DNA from: Cytophagales bacterium
GTDB taxonomy: Bacteria > Bacteroidota > Bacteroidia > Cytophagales > UBA9547
Assembly (NCBI GenBank): GCA_025360395.1
Contig: JANYCH010000015.1
Location: 1-7,744, forward strand
Reading direction: 5' to 3'
DNA length: 7,744 nucleotides
A program made the translations under genes and the position numbers. The notes below the pieces were generated by a model that was not told the DNA's origin, searched no databases, and worked only from the letters and a program-made list of their open reading frames with translations. This document shows positions 6,221-7,744 of the stretch, piece by piece (position 1 is the first letter of the stretch; every line of letters starts with the position of its first letter).

Positions 6221-7744
6221 TTGAACAAGCAATCAATAATCTTTTTCCTTTCGTTTGCAGTATTAATTGTTTTTATAAACAGTTATAGCCCTAATATTTA
6301 TTTTGCAGGTTATCATGACAGAATTGACAGGTTAAAGGAGCAGCAACTAAAATTATTCAAAGAAATTGAAGGCAATAAGCTGATCTCTCCTGATGATAAG
6401 AAAAGAGTTAAGGATCAGATAATTTTATCACGCAAGCATTTAAAAGGACTTGATTTCTGGCTCCGGTATCTTGAACCTGTTGCCTATAAGAAAATTAACG
6501 GTCCGCTTCCGGTTGAATGGGAAACTGAGGTTTTTGAAAAATCAGAAAAACCATATAAAAGATTGGGTACCGGCCTTACACTTGCTGAAATTCATTTAGA
6601 AGAGGAAGCTGTAAAAGACACCCTTCTTCATTTAATTGAAGCTTCATTAAAAGCTTTACCTACATACAGTGCAGATTCTATTACTTCTCAACTAAAATTC
6701 CACTCTCATTTTTATTTTTGCAACAGACTTTTTTTACTGAATCTGGCTTCTATTTACACCACCGGGTTTGAATGTCCGGATACCTCATTGATAATTCCCG
6801 AATTATCTGGTATGCTGACCGATGTGCAGCAGATTTACCTTGAATTTAACAATAGCTTTCCTGAAACTCCTTTATCAGCAAAGTACCTCGATACTTACTC
6901 TGCATGTTTAAATTTTGTCAATTCTCAATCAGTTAATTATTCTGAATTCGACCATTTTATTTTCATCAAAGAGTACATCAATCCGCTTTATGATTTAAAC
7001 CACCAGTTTATTTTGGATTTTAAAGTAGCCAGCAAGAGTTATGTGGACTACACATTGAATAAGCAAGCTGCTTCCATTTTTGATAAAACCCTTTACCAAG
7101 GTCAAAATTCAAAAGGTATTTTTTTAAGGGTGAAGGATGAAATGGTCCTTTCTGAAATAGACAAAGTAGGGAAATTACTATTCTTCGATCCAATCTTATC
7201 AGGGAACAACCAGCGCAGTTGTGCCTCCTGCCATAAACCTGATCAGTTTTTTACCGACACATTATCACGCACCTCTTTACATTTCGATCATCAGTCTGCA
7301 TTGGCCAGAAATACACCGTCACTTGTCAATGTTGGTTTTAATCACTTATTGATGATGGATGGAAAACATATTTCACTTCAGGATCAGGCATTGGCTGTTA
7401 TTACAAATGCAATTGAAATGGGAGGGTCCAATAAAGATGTGGTACAAAAGGTTTTAAGTTGTTCGGAATACAATAAAGCCTTCAAAAAGCTGTTAAAATA
7501 TACTCCACAGGAAAAAGAAATTACAATCGAACATATTTCATCTGCCATCACTTTATATTATAGCAAGTTCAGCCATTATTATTCTCCTTTTGATGAAGCA
7601 ATGAATAAAAAAGCTGTTCTGGATGAACCGGCCAAAAAGGGTTTTAATCTTTTCATGAGTAAGGCGCAATGTGCAACATGTCATTTTGTTCCTCAATTCA
7701 ATGGTGTTAAGCCTCCATTTGTGGGTTCAGAATTTGAAGTTCTG
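6221..7744 (+). CDS. Di-heme cytochrome c peroxidase/MauG-family protein with long N-terminal extension (3' end beyond window)
   Basis: The frame is open for 508 codons to the window edge. No in-frame ATG exists near the start. The TTG at 6221 is chosen because the upstream in-frame stop is at 6194-6196, AGGGA (6209-6213) lies 7 nt before it, and it gives a good export signal (NKQ, then IIFFLSFAVLIVFI). Residues ~30-300 form a charged, apparently helical extension (DFWLRYLEPVAYKKINGPLP at about 83-102, then VEWETEVFEK) that I associate with Bacteroidota peroxidases of this type; its function is unknown. The peroxidase domain starts near 310: GKLLFFDPILSGNNQRSCAS, then CH with haem site C334-A-S-C-H338, then ARNTPSLVNVGFNHLLMMDG, AIEMGG, and the second haem site C484-A-T-C-H488 within GFNLFMSKAQCATCH. 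The family uses two c-type haems to reduce H2O2 in the periplasm or to oxidise other substrates (MauG-like); which applies here cannot be told. The last part of the domain, with the distal haem ligand region, lies beyond the window. Confidence 0.9.
   Translation, partial: MNKQSIIFFLSFAVLIVFINSYSPNIYFAGYHDRIDRLKEQQLKLFKEIEGNKLISPDDKKRVKDQIILSRKHLKGLDFWLRYLEPVAYKKINGPLPVEWETEVFEKSEKPYKRLGTGLTLAEIHLEEEAVKDTLLHLIEASLKALPTYSADSITSQLKFHSHFYFCNRLFLLNLASIYTTGFECPDTSLIIPELSGMLTDVQQIYLEFNNSFPETPLSAKYLDTYSACLNFVNSQSVNYSEFDHFIFIKEYINPLYDLNHQFILDFKVASKSYVDYTLNKQAASIFDKTLYQGQNSKGIFLRVKDEMVLSEIDKVGKLLFFDPILSGNNQRSCASCHKPDQFFTDTLSRTSLHFDHQSALARNTPSLVNVGFNHLLMMDGKHISLQDQALAVITNAIEMGGSNKDVVQKVLSCSEYNKAFKKLLKYTPQEKEITIEHISSAITLYYSKFSHYYSPFDEAMNKKAVLDEPAKKGFNLFMSKAQCATCHFVPQFNGVKPPFVGSEFEVL

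Noticed and set aside
6171..6224. Short ATG-initiated frame of 17 codons just before the peroxidase gene
   Set aside because: It is out of frame with the peroxidase, has no recognisable content, and is short enough to arise by chance.

Overview
The window looks like chromosomal DNA of a member of the Bacteroidota. The evidence is a C-terminal type IX secretion (T9SS) sorting domain on a large secreted protein, a TAnnTTTG-type promoter element in front of that protein, A-rich leaders with little Shine-Dalgarno signal, low GC, and an arsenic gene set (ArsR, DUF6428, a phosphatase-fold arsenate reductase, Acr3) in an arrangement familiar from this phylum. No genus can be named from the sequence.

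Left part (1-2678): an arsenic-resistance cluster on the minus strand that seems to be decaying. In transcription order it is arsR (2651-2322), a DUF6428 gene (2265-1798), an arsC-like gene (1751-1122) and acr3 (1118-130). ArsR and the ArsC-like protein are intact. The DUF6428 gene has two compensating single-base indels. acr3 has an internal single-base frameshift and has also lost its last ~30 codons. The lost end coincides with the 3' end of an IS110-family transposase gene that enters from the left edge on the plus strand (stop at 139-141), so an insertion sequence appears to have cut acr3. Two identical 18-bp copies of a palindrome-centred site sit just upstream of arsR and of the DUF6428 gene. 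They are the probable ArsR operators, so both units would be derepressed together by arsenite.

Right part (2879-7744): two plus-strand genes separated by a strong intrinsic terminator. The first (2944-6060) encodes a 1038-residue exported protein joining a calcineurin-like metallophosphoesterase, an Ig-like linker, a PhoX/DUF839-like beta-propeller and a T9SS sorting tail. The second (from 6221, open at the right edge) encodes an exported di-heme cytochrome c peroxidase/MauG-type protein with a long N-terminal helical extension; both CxxCH haem motifs are inside the window. Their placement side by side is suggestive, but the terminator says they are separate transcription units.

The most informative observations are the IS110-truncated acr3, the concentration of indels in two ars genes while the rest of the window reads cleanly, the paired operators, and the unusual double-phosphatase architecture with Cys at the usual Asp position of its first metallophosphoesterase motif. 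I did not find a CRISPR array, tRNA, rRNA or a clearly new defence system.
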